The translations under genes were made by a program, and so were the position numbers. This document shows, in pieces, positions 1-7,419 of a stretch of 13,650 nt of DNA. The notes beneath the pieces were generated by a model. That model was not told the DNA's origin, did not search any database, and saw only the letters and a list, made by a program, of their open reading frames with translations. This DNA is from Halobacteriales archaeon (GTDB lineage: Archaea; Halobacteriota; Halobacteria; Halobacteriales; SKSH01), in NCBI GenBank assembly GCA_007118075.1, contig SKSH01000089.1, positions 1-13,650 of the forward strand. Direction: 5' to 3'. Numbering within the stretch: the first letter of the stretch is position 1; each line of letters begins with the position of its first letter.

Positions 1-684
1 GCGCAGGCTGACATACGCACCACGGAGGATCGGTTTGCCGGTGAACCCGAGGACCGCTGTGGTCAGCACCCCGATGACGGCGAAGAAGTACCGGCTCGAC
101 GGTGATTCAAGGGCATCGATGAAGAACTGGGCGGTCTGTTCGTCGTACCACAGCCCACCGAAGTAGGTGGGGTAGATGATGACGACGTACTGCAGCATGA
201 TCGCCATCCCGATGAGGAGCCCAGCGGCGAGGCGGCCGAAGGCCCAATCAGCGGCATCACGCTGGCGATGCTCGTCATCGCGAGGGTAGGCGCTGTATCC
301 CAGCCGGGAGATCTGCTCTTCGATCTCCTCGAGGGTGATGTTGGTCGGATCATAGGAGACCCGTGCGGTCTCGGTGATGTAGCTCGTCTCGAGCCCGCTC
401 ACACCATCGATCTTCGATCCGATCGTCTCGATGAATGCCTCACAGGTCGAACAGTACATGCCGTCGACCGCGAGGTATGCCGTCACGTGATCAGGCGGGA
501 TGGTCGTGGTCGTCCCGGCCGACTCGAGCTGGTCGACGACCTCGTCTGCAGAGATCGCCTCGAGGTGGCCGAGGGTCTCATGCACGTGAAGACACCCGGT
601 ACAACAGAAGGCATTGCCCCCCGTATCGACGATTTTACTGTCGGCGACGGGCAGCGAACAGAGGGTGCACGGATGGTCACTCAT
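1..684 (-). CDS. Heavy-metal (probably copper) translocating P-type ATPase, N-terminal part, cut by the window edge
   Basis: Read on the minus strand from the ATG at 684; 228 codons are open to the left edge, so the catalytic part (DKTGT and ATP-binding domains) lies outside. The start has a Cys-rich cluster (C6, C9, then C27, C28 and C31 in AFCCTGCLHVHETLG), like the N-terminal metal-binding module of FixI/CcoI-type ATPases. An HMA domain follows at about 68-135 with the motif GMYCSTC (C78 and C81 as metal ligands). The first two membrane segments are at about 151-175 and 199-217. The family exports Cu+ across the membrane at the cost of ATP; FixI-type members supply copper for terminal oxidase assembly. 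The gene starts 6 nt after the stop of the TauE/SafE-like gene, so the two are probably co-transcribed and translationally coupled. Family assignment is firm; metal and direction of transport are inferred from the N-terminal modules and the neighbour. Confidence 0.88.
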   Translation of the reverse strand, partial: MSDHPCTLCSLPVADSKIVDTGGNAFCCTGCLHVHETLGHLEAISADEVVDQLESAGTTTTIPPDHVTAYLAVDGMYCSTCEAFIETIGSKIDGVSGLETSYITETARVSYDPTNITLEEIEEQISRLGYSAYPRDDEHRQRDAADWAFGRLAAGLLIGMAIMLQYVVIIYPTYFGGLWYDEQTAQFFIDALESPSSRYFFAVIGVLTTAVLGFTGKPILRGAYVSLR

Positions 685-690
685 GATCGA

Positions 691-1494
691 TTAATGATGG
701 TTGCCGGCATCGAAGGGATCCCAGAAGGGCAGTTCTGGATGGGGCAGGTGGATACCGAGCTCGACCAACCCATGGGTCAAGAGGAGATAGCCGAGGATGA
801 TGAACGCGATGCCAAGCAGATAGTGCAGCCGCCGACGGCCGGTCGGTGAGATCGAGCCGATGACAGTTCCGAACGCGAAGACCGCGGGGATGGTTCCAAT
901 ACCGAGCGCACCCAGAGCGAGTGCACCGGTCGTCGGTGACCCACTGGCGAAGGCGTAGAGGTAGGCCGGATAGAGCATCGGACAGGGCAGGAGTCCATGC
1001 ATGCCACCGAGGCCGACGATGCCGACTCCGCCCGAGAGTCGATCGACCTGGGTGCTCAGGCGCCTGAGCACGCGACCGGTCCCTGGCAGATGCCAGTTGA
1101 GCCCGCCTCGAAGCCTGAGATAGCCGATCCCGATGAACACGATGACGAGGCCGATCGCGATGCCGGTGAGGCCGCGGATCAGCTCCGTGGTGGCGATCAC
1201 CTGACTGGCAGAGACGATGAGGAGCGCACCAAGCGCGCCCATGATCGCACCGATGAGGGCGTAACTGATGGTCCGTCCGAGGTTGAACAAGAGGTGCTGG
1301 CGCACCTCGAACAAGCTGAGGTGACCGCGATCAGCTCGTGTTGCGACGGTCCCACCGTCGGTGGCGGCAGGCCGCATCCGCTCGGCATACATGGTCACGA
1401 GCGGGCCACACATCCCGATGCAGTGGGCACCGCCAAGGAGTCCGATGAATAGGAAGATGGTGAGGTCCGCGGACGGGAATGGGTCGATGGGCAT
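691..1494 (-). CDS. Sulfite exporter TauE/SafE family (DsbD_2-like) membrane protein
   Basis: 267 residues with about six hydrophobic segments. Segment 1 carries GGAHCIGMCGP (H24, C25, C29) and a later segment carries MHGLLPCPMLYPAY (H166, P170, C171, P172). This paired His/Cys pattern marks the subgroup of TauE/SafE and cytochrome-c-biogenesis transmembrane proteins usually found beside FixI/CopA-type copper ATPases. It is unlikely to be a true sulfite exporter. The Cys and His residues inside the membrane suggest metal or thiol-redox handling in support of the downstream ATPase. The C-terminus is His-rich (HLPHPELPFWDPFDAGNHH), which could also bind metal. The ATG at 1494 is used because the first helix follows directly; an upstream ATG at 1528 is in another frame. 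No clear TATA box or Shine-Dalgarno site precedes it, and 112 nt separate it from the receiver gene. Family is confident, physiological role is inference. Confidence 0.85.
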   Translation of the reverse strand: MPIDPFPSADLTIFLFIGLLGGAHCIGMCGPLVTMYAERMRPAATDGGTVATRADRGHLSLFEVRQHLLFNLGRTISYALIGAIMGALGALLIVSASQVIATTELIRGLTGIAIGLVIVFIGIGYLRLRGGLNWHLPGTGRVLRRLSTQVDRLSGGVGIVGLGGMHGLLPCPMLYPAYLYAFASGSPTTGALALGALGIGTIPAVFAFGTVIGSISPTGRRRLHYLLGIAFIILGYLLLTHGLVELGIHLPHPELPFWDPFDAGNHH

Positions 1495-1606
1495 GGTGCT
1501 CGCGGTCGACCGGCAGTGGGTCCAGCATCGGCCGATCGATCGTGGTCGTCACCTGAGGCAAGCGCACGCGGCCATTTTTCTCTGTTGGTCCGGCCCTCGA
1601 TGCCCG

Positions 1607-2002
1607 TCAGCGGAGGTACTCGTGGATGAGGTCGGCGAGATCGGCCGGGCTGAACGGTTTGACGATGTAGTCTGTAGCCCCAAGATCGAACGCACGTTGC
1701 CGGTTGTCGTCGCTATCTCGACCGCTGAGGACGATCGTGATTGGCAGATCACCGCCGAGGTGTTCGAGGAGCTCGAAACCATCCATGCGTGGCATCCCGA
1801 GATCGAGGATGAGGGCGTCGAATGCGGTGACGCCCGCCTCGGTGAGGAGTTCGAGGGCTTCCTCACCGTCTTCGGCGGTGATCACCTCGAAGTCCGCTTG
1901 CTCAAGACGGATCGTCAAGAGCGAGCGTAGCGCTTCTTCATCGTCGGCGACCAGCACACGATTGCCGCCACCGTCGGTGAGTAGGGTCGTTTGGGTGGGC
2001 AC
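1607..2002 (-). CDS. Stand-alone response regulator receiver protein
   Basis: 131 residues forming one receiver (CheY-like) domain after a short N-terminal tail of about 14 residues, with no output domain. The catalytic set is complete: acidic pair D20 and D21, phospho-acceptor D67 in LILDLGMPRMDG, S93 in VLSGRD, and K115 in DYIVKPFSP. It should therefore accept phosphate from a histidine kinase and signal by protein contact, as many haloarchaeal single-domain receivers do. The start is GTG at 2002: an AGGA Shine-Dalgarno-like sequence lies 7 nt before it, and a TATA-like element (GTTTTA on the minus strand) about 40 nt before it. No kinase is adjacent; the only kinase in the window lies about 7.6 kb away. 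It is divergent from the tandem Usp gene across a 112-nt gap. Its target cannot be read from the sequence. Confidence 0.9.
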   Translation of the reverse strand: MPTQTTLLTDGGGNRVLVADDEEALRSLLTIRLEQADFEVITAEDGEEALELLTEAGVTAFDALILDLGMPRMDGFELLEHLGGDLPITIVLSGRDSDDNRQRAFDLGATDYIVKPFSPADLADLIHEYLR

Positions 2003-2039
2003 GGATCGTTCCTAAACACTCATTGATGCGTGAATGAGG

Positions 2040-2045
2040 TAAAAC
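2040..2045 (-). promoter_or_regulatory. TATA-like box for the receiver gene
   Basis: GTTTTA on the minus strand, about 40 nt before the GTG at 2002. A start of transcription about 27 nt downstream would leave a leader of roughly 13 nt holding the AGGA ribosome-binding sequence (2009-2012). The site lies in the 112-nt divergent gap shared with the tandem Usp gene. Confidence 0.4.
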
Positions 2046-2114
2046 GTTCGAATGCTTCTCCCCTACTGAGACCCACTGCCAACGTTCAATGCGTGGGCGA
2101 ACGCGTTCAACACC

Positions 2115-2963
2115 ATGACCATCCGAATCCTGTTGGCGACCGACGGTCGAACCCGTTCGGATCGTGCGGTGGAGTATGCAGGTGCGCTGGGGCGCTACCT
2201 CGACGCAGCGGTTGATATCTGCTATGTGGTCGATGACCGCCTGCTGGAGGCGGTCGAGGCACCAGCAGCAGCCGATTCATTGACGAGTGAGCTTCGCACG
2301 CTCGGCACGACCGTCGTCGAGGAGGCGGCTCAGATGCTGGACGACCTCGAGGTGACCACTGCGGTTCGACAAGGTATCCCCCATCGGGTACTGCTCGAGG
2401 AAGCGGAGTCGGCGACACTGATCGTGACCGGTCGGTCGGTCGACCCAGCCGATCCAACCGATCAACTGGCGAATACAGATCGTATCCTCGCCAGTGCAGA
2501 CGTGCCGGTTCTGTCGGTCCCCGTTGAGGGACCGATGCCACCGGAGGGTGGATTCCCGTCAGCGCTTGTCGCCACGGACGGGAGTGAGTATCCCGAACGA
2601 GCGATGGCATCGGTCACCGACTGGCTCGATGGGGATGCCACCGTCCACGGGCTCTATGTGGTCGATTCGGCCATCTATGACCTCGCGGATGCTCCACGGA
2701 GCATCATCGGCATCCTCCGACGAGGTGGTGAGGGGGCGCTTGATGACCTGGCCACGTTCCTCGAGGAACCCCCGATCCGTTTCCGACGTCATATCCGACG
2801 CGGCCGGGTCACGCAGACGCTGCTCGAGGCGATCGACGAGCTCGAACCAGCCGTGGTGTGTGTCGGGAGACGAGGTCGCACTGGTGGTAACGATCCGATC
2901 GTCGGTTCGACGACACGCATGCTTTTGCGTCAGGCACCGGTGGCGATCATCGCGTCCCCGTGA
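2115..2963 (+). CDS. Tandem-domain universal stress protein (UspA family)
   Basis: 282 residues made of two Usp domains, about 1-137 and 147-282, probably a fused dimer in the cytoplasm. Both domains open with the strand and loop holding the conserved Asp (LLATDGRTRSD with D10; ALVATDGSEYPERA with D155). Only the second has the ATP-binding pattern G-2x-G-9x-G-S/T: G251, G254, G264 and S265 in VGRRGRTGGNDPIVGSTT. The corresponding stretch of domain 1 (about 104-116, VTGRSVDPADP) has lost it, so one half probably binds nucleotide and the other is structural or regulatory. The ATG at 2115 puts the first beta strand at residue 2, as expected. No convincing promoter or Shine-Dalgarno site is visible; a weak TTCAAT lies about 28 nt upstream. 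The gene heads a plus-strand run of stress and membrane genes. Which stress it answers cannot be told. Confidence 0.9.
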   Translation: MTIRILLATDGRTRSDRAVEYAGALGRYLDAAVDICYVVDDRLLEAVEAPAAADSLTSELRTLGTTVVEEAAQMLDDLEVTTAVRQGIPHRVLLEEAESATLIVTGRSVDPADPTDQLANTDRILASADVPVLSVPVEGPMPPEGGFPSALVATDGSEYPERAMASVTDWLDGDATVHGLYVVDSAIYDLADAPRSIIGILRRGGEGALDDLATFLEEPPIRFRRHIRRGRVTQTLLEAIDELEPAVVCVGRRGRTGGNDPIVGSTTRMLLRQAPVAIIASP

Positions 2964-3034
2964 ACGGTGCATCTCGGTGGATAGACCGAAATCAGTTAGT
3001 GCTAGCCACGAGACCCTTCGATAACCGTCTCCTC

Positions 3035-3040
3035 TGAGGT
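3035..3040 (+). promoter_or_regulatory. Shine-Dalgarno site of the AI-2E family gene
   Basis: TGAGGT lies 6 nt before the ATG at 3047 and fixes that start. A weak TATA-like stretch (TTCGATAAC, 3018-3026) is upstream, but it is too close to allow a leader that includes this site, so transcription may begin further up in the 83-nt gap. Confidence 0.5.
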
Positions 3041-3046
3041 ACCCAC

Positions 3047-4057
3047 ATGAACACTCGTCTCCTTTTCATGGCGTTGTTGCTGGTGGTACTGGGGTACTTC
3101 TCGTTTCTGATCATCGAACCAATCTTGACGTATCTATTGGCGGCGATATTGCTCGCGTTCATGCTCCATCCCCTCCATGCGCGTCTCTCACCGCATATCG
3201 GGGCTCGGGTGTCAGCGTTCATCTTGATGGTCTTCGCGCTCGCCGCAGCGGTCACTCCATTGCTCATCATCGGCTACCTCCTCATCGAGACCCTCGATGG
3301 CATCACCGCTGGCCTCGATGAGATCGTCCTCATCGAACGGTTTGAGGAGCTCATCCTATCGTACACTGGGATCGAGGTCGACCTGCTTGCCGAACTCGAA
3401 GGGCTGCTCCAAGGGCTCTCTGAGGCGGCCATCGGTGGACTGACCGAGGTGGTATTCAGCGCGTTGCACATCATCCTCGGTCTCTTGCTCCTGGTGTTCG
3501 TGCTGTACTACCTCATCCTCGATGGACCGAGCTTCGTCCGTTGGCTGATGGACGTCACCCCGATGGAAGATGCCGTTGAGAAGGAGCTCATCGACGAGGC
3601 GAACGTCATCACGTGGGCGGTTCTCAAGAGCCATCTCCTGGTCGCTATCATCGAGGGGATTTTGATGGGGATCGGTTTCTACATGGCGGGGATACCGAAT
3701 GCCCCGTTTTGGACGATGGTCATGATCGTCCTCTCGATCTTGCCGGTGATCGGAGCGAGTTCTATCTGGGCCCCAGCGGTGTTGTATCTGATCTACATCG
3801 GTGAGTTACCTGCGGCGATCTTCCTGTTCGTCTATGGGGCGATCATCCTCAACATCGAGAACTACATCCGCGCGATCCTCGTCGATCGGGATTCCGATCT
3901 CCATCCGGCGGTGGTCCTCGTTGGCGTGCTCGGAGGGCTGTATGTGTTCGGTGTTCTCGGGTTGTTCATCGGACCGATCATCCTCGCGATATTCAAAGCG
4001 GTATTGAACGTGTTCGGCCGCCAGATGGAGGCTGAGGAGCTCGAAATTAGCTCTTGA
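3047..4057 (+). CDS. AI-2E family transporter (PerM/TqsA-like permease)
   Basis: 336 residues, the usual family length. There are hydrophobic segments at about 5-23, 26-42, 56-82, 140-158, 195-214, 222-250, 255-275 and 286-320, and a hydrophilic region at about 83-130 between them. The C-terminal half holds the family's typical stretches ILPVIGASSIWAPA (231-244), a NIENY-like element (269-273) and the D-HP-VVL-G-LGG-Y-FG-LGLFIGP core (284-310). Characterised relatives export the AI-2 signal, act in Na+/H+ antiport, or have no known substrate; archaeal members are uncharacterised, so the substrate here is unknown. The start is supported by a good Shine-Dalgarno site 6 nt upstream. The gene follows the tandem Usp gene by 83 nt and may be read with it. 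The protein tail is acidic (MEAEELEISS). Confidence 0.9.
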   Translation: MNTRLLFMALLLVVLGYFSFLIIEPILTYLLAAILLAFMLHPLHARLSPHIGARVSAFILMVFALAAAVTPLLIIGYLLIETLDGITAGLDEIVLIERFEELILSYTGIEVDLLAELEGLLQGLSEAAIGGLTEVVFSALHIILGLLLLVFVLYYLILDGPSFVRWLMDVTPMEDAVEKELIDEANVITWAVLKSHLLVAIIEGILMGIGFYMAGIPNAPFWTMVMIVLSILPVIGASSIWAPAVLYLIYIGELPAAIFLFVYGAIILNIENYIRAILVDRDSDLHPAVVLVGVLGGLYVFGVLGLFIGPIILAIFKAVLNVFGRQMEAEELEISS

Positions 4058-4138
4058 GCCCGGCCAAGTAGCGGTTGCTCCGTGTTAGCACAAGTGACGA
4101 TAAGAACATCTTTGCTGAACTACTAGACGGGATTACAC

Positions 4139-4762
4139 ATGATGGCGACGACGCACCTTCTGGCAGGGTTGCTGGTGGCCCTACCGGTGGCACTGGTCTA
4201 TCCATCATTCGCCATGCCGGTCCTCATCGGAGCTGCCGTCGGGAGCGTGTTGCCCGATTTGGACCTCTACTACGGCCATCGTCGCACACTGCACTATCCG
4301 ACGATCGGACCGGTTCTGGCCATATTCGGGGCTATCGGGGCCATCCTCTACCCGCATCCGTGGGTCGTTGCGACCGCGTTCGTCCTCATCGGAGCTGCAA
4401 TCCACGTCCGGATGGATATCTACGGTGGTGGCCTCGAACTCCGCCCTTGGGCAGGCACGTCAGATCGGGCGGTATACGACCACCTGCGCGGGGAGTGGAT
4501 CGCACCGAGACGCCTCGTGCGGTACGATGGCGCCCCTGAAGATGTCTTGATGGCGACGACCTTCGCGGTCGTCCCACTGCTCGTCCTCGATGGATTGCTT
4601 TGGTACCTCGTGGCCGCTGCACTGGTGATCTCGATCCTCTACGGATTGGTTCGAAAGCCGATCGTCGACCTCGGGGTCATCCTGCTACGCCATGTACCCC
4701 GGCCGATCTTGATGATGCTCCCCGTTCGATACCTTGAGGGCGAGCTGGCCGATCGACTGTAG
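4139..4762 (+). CDS. YdjM-like (LexA-binding, inner-membrane-associated) metal-dependent hydrolase family membrane protein
   Basis: 207 residues. Conserved positions match the YdjM/PF04307 family: H6 in MMATTHLLAG, PDLD at 39-42, H47 and H52 in YGHRRTLHYP, and H89/D93 with a following GGGLE in AIHVRMDIYGGGLELRPW. These His/Asp residues are the putative metal ligands. Membrane segments are at about 10-38, 56-90 and 139-172. The family is predicted to be membrane-bound metal hydrolases, with no established substrate. Translation may start at 4139 or at the next codon (ATG at 4142). There is no Shine-Dalgarno site; the A/T-rich GATAAGAACATCTTT stretch at 4099-4113 may serve as promoter, giving a leaderless or nearly leaderless message. 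Only 31 nt separate it from the following Usp gene. Family assignment is good, biochemical role unknown. Confidence 0.8.
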   Translation: MMATTHLLAGLLVALPVALVYPSFAMPVLIGAAVGSVLPDLDLYYGHRRTLHYPTIGPVLAIFGAIGAILYPHPWVVATAFVLIGAAIHVRMDIYGGGLELRPWAGTSDRAVYDHLRGEWIAPRRLVRYDGAPEDVLMATTFAVVPLLVLDGLLWYLVAAALVISILYGLVRKPIVDLGVILLRHVPRPILMMLPVRYLEGELADRL

Positions 4763-4764
4763 CA

Positions 4765-4770
4765 TTTTAA
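4765..4770 (+). promoter_or_regulatory. TATA box for the single-domain Usp gene
   Basis: TTTTAA centred about 27 nt before the ATG at 4794, directly after the stop of the preceding gene. The spacing predicts transcription starting at or next to the A of the start codon, a leaderless mRNA, and suggests the Usp gene can be expressed independently of its upstream neighbour. Confidence 0.6.
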
Positions 4771-4793
4771 CCCTCGCGACCGGAGTCTAGGGT

Positions 4794-5219
4794 ATGACTC
4801 ATCGCATTCTTCTCGCCTACGACGGGACCCCACCAGCACTCGCGGCCACCGAGTGGGTGGCCAAGACATTCCCCGACGCGAGTGTGACCATCCTCACCGT
4901 GTTGGACCCGATGGAGGGCTTTTTGGATACCTTCGGCTACGGGAGCGATCAGTACGACGTCTGGCGAGAGGAGACCGAGACGGCGGCGAACGAGCTGCTC
5001 GATGAGGCCGTGTCAGCCTTCGGTGCGGATGCCGACGTATCAACTGCCACGCAAACGGGACAGGTACCGAGGGCGATCATCAAATACGCCACCGAACACG
5101 ACATCGACCACATCGTCATGGGCAGCCATGGGCGTACCGGGGTGTCCCGGGTGCTGCTTGGCAGTGTCGCCGAGGCGGTGGTACGAAGGTCGCCGTCGAC
5201 GGTCACCGTGGTCAGGTGA
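4794..5219 (+). CDS. Universal stress protein, single UspA domain
   Basis: 141 residues, the normal length of a single Usp domain. It opens with RILLAYDGTPPA (D10 is the conserved Asp) and ends with the ATP-binding pattern G-2x-G-9x-G-S: G110, G113, G123 and S124 in MGSHGRTGVSRVLLGS. The intact motif predicts the nucleotide-binding subtype. It is a cytoplasmic protein expected to dimerise. The start at 4794 agrees with the first beta strand at residues 3-8 and with the TATA box about 27 nt upstream. It is distinct from the tandem Usp gene at 2115: it has its own intact nucleotide motif and is not a recent duplicate. The following 142 nt up to sucC hold no gene. What it responds to cannot be inferred. 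Confidence 0.93.
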   Translation: MTHRILLAYDGTPPALAATEWVAKTFPDASVTILTVLDPMEGFLDTFGYGSDQYDVWREETETAANELLDEAVSAFGADADVSTATQTGQVPRAIIKYATEHDIDHIVMGSHGRTGVSRVLLGSVAEAVVRRSPSTVTVVR

Positions 5220-5361
5220 GGTAGTCGAGCTCCTCCTCAAAAAGGCAATCTGGCCAGCTCTTCATTCCCGTTGATCGAATCGGTTAGTGGTTGGACCATG
5301 GAGGGTACTGCCGACACCGATTTGGCAAGGCCTTTGAGTGGATGATTCGTGCTTACAGCTG

Positions 5362-6507
5362 ATGAAACTCCACGAGTATCAAGCAAAGGGGTTGTTCGCC
5401 GAGGCGGGCATCCCGACGCCGACGTTCAAGTTGGCTTCGACGGTCGATGAGGTCGTCGCTGCGGCAGAGGAGATCGGGTATCCGGTCGCCATCAAGGCAC
5501 AAGTCCAGGTGGGTGGCCGTGGCAAGGCCGGCGGGATCAAGCTGGTCGATGATGAGGCCGAGGCACGCGAAGCGGCAGAATCTATCCTCGGCATGGACCT
5601 CAAGGGCTATGCAGTCGATCGGGTCATCGTCGAGGGTGCGGTCGACTTCGTCGATGAGCTTTACGTCGGTATCACCATGGACCGTGAGGCCGGCCGACCG
5701 GTCATCATGGCCTCGACCGAAGGGGGGGTCGACATCGAGGCGGTCGCCGAGCGCGACCCAGACGCGATCACCCGCGTCCACGTCGATCCGGCGTTCGGAC
5801 TGCATCCGTATCAGGCCCGTCGAGCGGCCTACGGTGCAGGGATGGATGCGGACATCGCCGGTGATGCGGCGAAGGTCATCCAGACGCTGTGGACGTTGTA
5901 CTCGAATCGGGATGCGAGTGAGATCGAGATCAACCCGCTCATGGTCACGAGTGATCGTGAGGTGATCGCAGCTGATGCGGTCATGAACATCGATGAAGAT
6001 GCCCTGTTCCGACAGGCCGAACTCGCGGAGATGGAGGACGAGGCGACGGGCGATACCCTCGAGCGCCAGGCCAGTGGCGTCGGTCTCGACTACGTTCGCC
6101 TCTCAGGCAACGTCGGTATCATCGGCAACGGCGCTGGCTTGGTGATGACGACGCTCGATCTCGTCGATCACTACGGTGGCTCGCCTGCAAACTTCCTCGA
6201 CATCGGTGGGGGTGCGAGGGCCGAGACGGTCAAGAACGCCCTCGAGCTCGTCTTCGCCGATGAGAATGCCGATGCCGTCGTCTTCAACATCTTCGGTGGG
6301 ATCACCCGCGGCGACGAGGTCGCTCAAGGGATCAACGAGGCGATCGCAGCCTTCGATGAGCTCCCGAAACCCGTGGTCGTTCGGATCGCCGGGACGAAGG
6401 CCGAAGAGGGGCGTGAGCTGTTGAATGCCGAGCGGCTCATCGTGGCCGATACCCTCGAGGATGCGGTGCAAAAGGCGGTCAATGCCGCCCAGGAGGTCGC
6501 CGCATGA
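5362..6507 (+). CDS. sucC: Succinate-CoA ligase (ADP-forming), beta subunit
   Basis: 381 residues. The beta subunit holds the nucleotide and succinate sites of the citric-acid-cycle enzyme that converts succinyl-CoA to succinate with formation of ATP or GTP. The N-terminus MKLHEYQAKGLFAEAGIPTP is the family signature. An ATP-grasp domain follows, with VGGRGKAGGIKLV at 50-62 and the Mg-binding EINPL at 189-193. The C-terminal CoA-ligase domain has GNGAGLVM (255-262), FLDIGGGA (278-285) and FNIFGGITRGD (308-318). The ATG at 5362 is chosen over an in-frame GTG at 5338, which would add eight unconserved residues (MDDSCLQL). No Shine-Dalgarno site precedes it and CCTTTGAG at 5331-5338 is the only, weak, TATA-like element, so the message may be leaderless. 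It overlaps sucD by 4 nt and is certainly co-transcribed with it. Confidence 0.97.
   Translation: MKLHEYQAKGLFAEAGIPTPTFKLASTVDEVVAAAEEIGYPVAIKAQVQVGGRGKAGGIKLVDDEAEAREAAESILGMDLKGYAVDRVIVEGAVDFVDELYVGITMDREAGRPVIMASTEGGVDIEAVAERDPDAITRVHVDPAFGLHPYQARRAAYGAGMDADIAGDAAKVIQTLWTLYSNRDASEIEINPLMVTSDREVIAADAVMNIDEDALFRQAELAEMEDEATGDTLERQASGVGLDYVRLSGNVGIIGNGAGLVMTTLDLVDHYGGSPANFLDIGGGARAETVKNALELVFADENADAVVFNIFGGITRGDEVAQGINEAIAAFDELPKPVVVRIAGTKAEEGRELLNAERLIVADTLEDAVQKAVNAAQEVAA
6491..6497 (+). promoter_or_regulatory. Shine-Dalgarno site of sucD inside sucC
   Basis: AGGAGGT lies 6 nt before the sucD ATG at 6504, within the last codons of sucC. It is the strongest ribosome-binding sequence in the window and fits an internal cistron that must be initiated from a leadered context, unlike the leaderless first genes. 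Confidence 0.75.
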
Positions 6508-7376
6508 GCATCCTCGTCGACGATGACACTCGAGTGCTCGTGCAGGGAATCACCGGAAGCGAGGGGCGGTTCCACACCGGTGGGATGCTCGAATACGGTA
6601 CGAACGTTGTCGCCGGTGCGGTCCCTGGCCGGGGTGGCACCGAGGTGGATGGGGTCCCGGTGTTCGATACGGTGGATGCGGCGGTCGCCGAGACCGATGC
6701 CAATGCGAGTGTCGTGTTCGTCCCACCGGCGTTCGCCGGTGATGCGCTCTTTGAGGCGCTCGATAGCGAGCTCGACCTCGTCGTAGCCATCACCGAGGGG
6801 ATCCCCACCCAGGATATGAGCCGGGTGTACCGCCGGCTGCGGGAGACAGAGACGACCATGATCGGGCCGAACTGTCCCGGGCTCATCACCCCAGGGTCGG
6901 CGAAGCTGGGGATCCTCCCGGGCAACATCTTCGCTGAGGGCTCGGTCGGCCTTGTCTCTCGTTCAGGGACCCTCACCTACCAGGTGGTGGACAATCTGAC
7001 TGCTCGTGGGGTTGGCCAATCGACCGCGGTCGGCATCGGTGGTGATCCGATCATCGGGTCGAACTTCATCGATCTGCTGCGAGCATTCGAGGCCGATCCT
7101 GCGACCGAGGCGGTCGTCATGTGTGGTGAGATCGGTGGCGAGGCTGAGGAACGGGCAGCCCGGTTCATCGACGAGGAGATGGACACGCCGGTGGTCGGAT
7201 TCATCGCAGGGCGCACGGCACCACCAGGCAAGCGCATGGGCCACGCCGGGGCGATCGTCTCAGGCGGTGGGGCTACGGGGACCGCACAGAGCAAGATCGA
7301 TGCACTCGGTGCGGCAGGTGTCCCGGTTGGCAAGACCCCCGACGAGGTGGCTGAACTGGCCGCAGACCTCGTGTAG
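6504..7376 (+). CDS. sucD: Succinate-CoA ligase (ADP-forming), alpha subunit
   Basis: 290 residues, the normal length. The alpha subunit binds CoA and carries the phosphorylated active-site His. The CoA-binding fold opens with VLVQGITGSEGRFHTGGML (11-29) and includes NVVAGAVPGRGGTEVDGVPVF. The middle part has VAITEGIP (94-101) and the GPNCPGLITPG loop (121-131). The ligase domain has SRSGTLTYQ (152-160), GIGGDPIIGSNFIDLL, and the active-site loop GKRMGHAGAIVSGGGATG, where H247 is the phosphohistidine. All key residues are present, so with sucC the enzyme should be complete and functional in the cytoplasm. The ATG at 6504 overlaps the sucC stop (ATGA) and has a strong Shine-Dalgarno site. The next gene starts 43 nt downstream and has its own TATA-like element. 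Confidence 0.97.
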   Translation: MSILVDDDTRVLVQGITGSEGRFHTGGMLEYGTNVVAGAVPGRGGTEVDGVPVFDTVDAAVAETDANASVVFVPPAFAGDALFEALDSELDLVVAITEGIPTQDMSRVYRRLRETETTMIGPNCPGLITPGSAKLGILPGNIFAEGSVGLVSRSGTLTYQVVDNLTARGVGQSTAVGIGGDPIIGSNFIDLLRAFEADPATEAVVMCGEIGGEAEERAARFIDEEMDTPVVGFIAGRTAPPGKRMGHAGAIVSGGGATGTAQSKIDALGAAGVPVGKTPDEVAELAADLV

Positions 7377-7390
7377 AATCGTCGGTTCCC

Positions 7391-7396
7391 TTTTAG
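7391..7396 (+). promoter_or_regulatory. TATA box for the six-helix membrane protein gene
   Basis: TTTTAG, preceded by CCC, is centred about 27 nt before the ATG at 7420, giving a leaderless transcript by haloarchaeal spacing. It lies right after the sucD stop, so the downstream gene can be expressed separately from sucCD. A GGAG (7409-7412) 7 nt before the ATG would serve messages that read through from sucD. Confidence 0.55.
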
Positions 7397-7419
7397 GTAC
7401 ACCCTGGCGGAGATTGACC

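Noticed and set aside
997..1452. Long acidic plus-strand frame opposite the TauE/SafE-like gene
   Set aside because: It is the complement of a clearly membrane-spanning conserved family; acidic shadow frames are common in GC-rich haloarchaeal DNA.
5338..5361. GTG start adding eight residues to SucC
   Set aside because: The SucC family begins MKLHEYQAKGLF; the ATG at 5362 matches and the extra residues MDDSCLQL are not conserved.
7006..7419. Upstream extension of the membrane protein gene into sucD
   Set aside because: It runs through sucD in another frame, is Arg/Ser-rich there, and the ATG at 7420 with its TATA box is a far better start.
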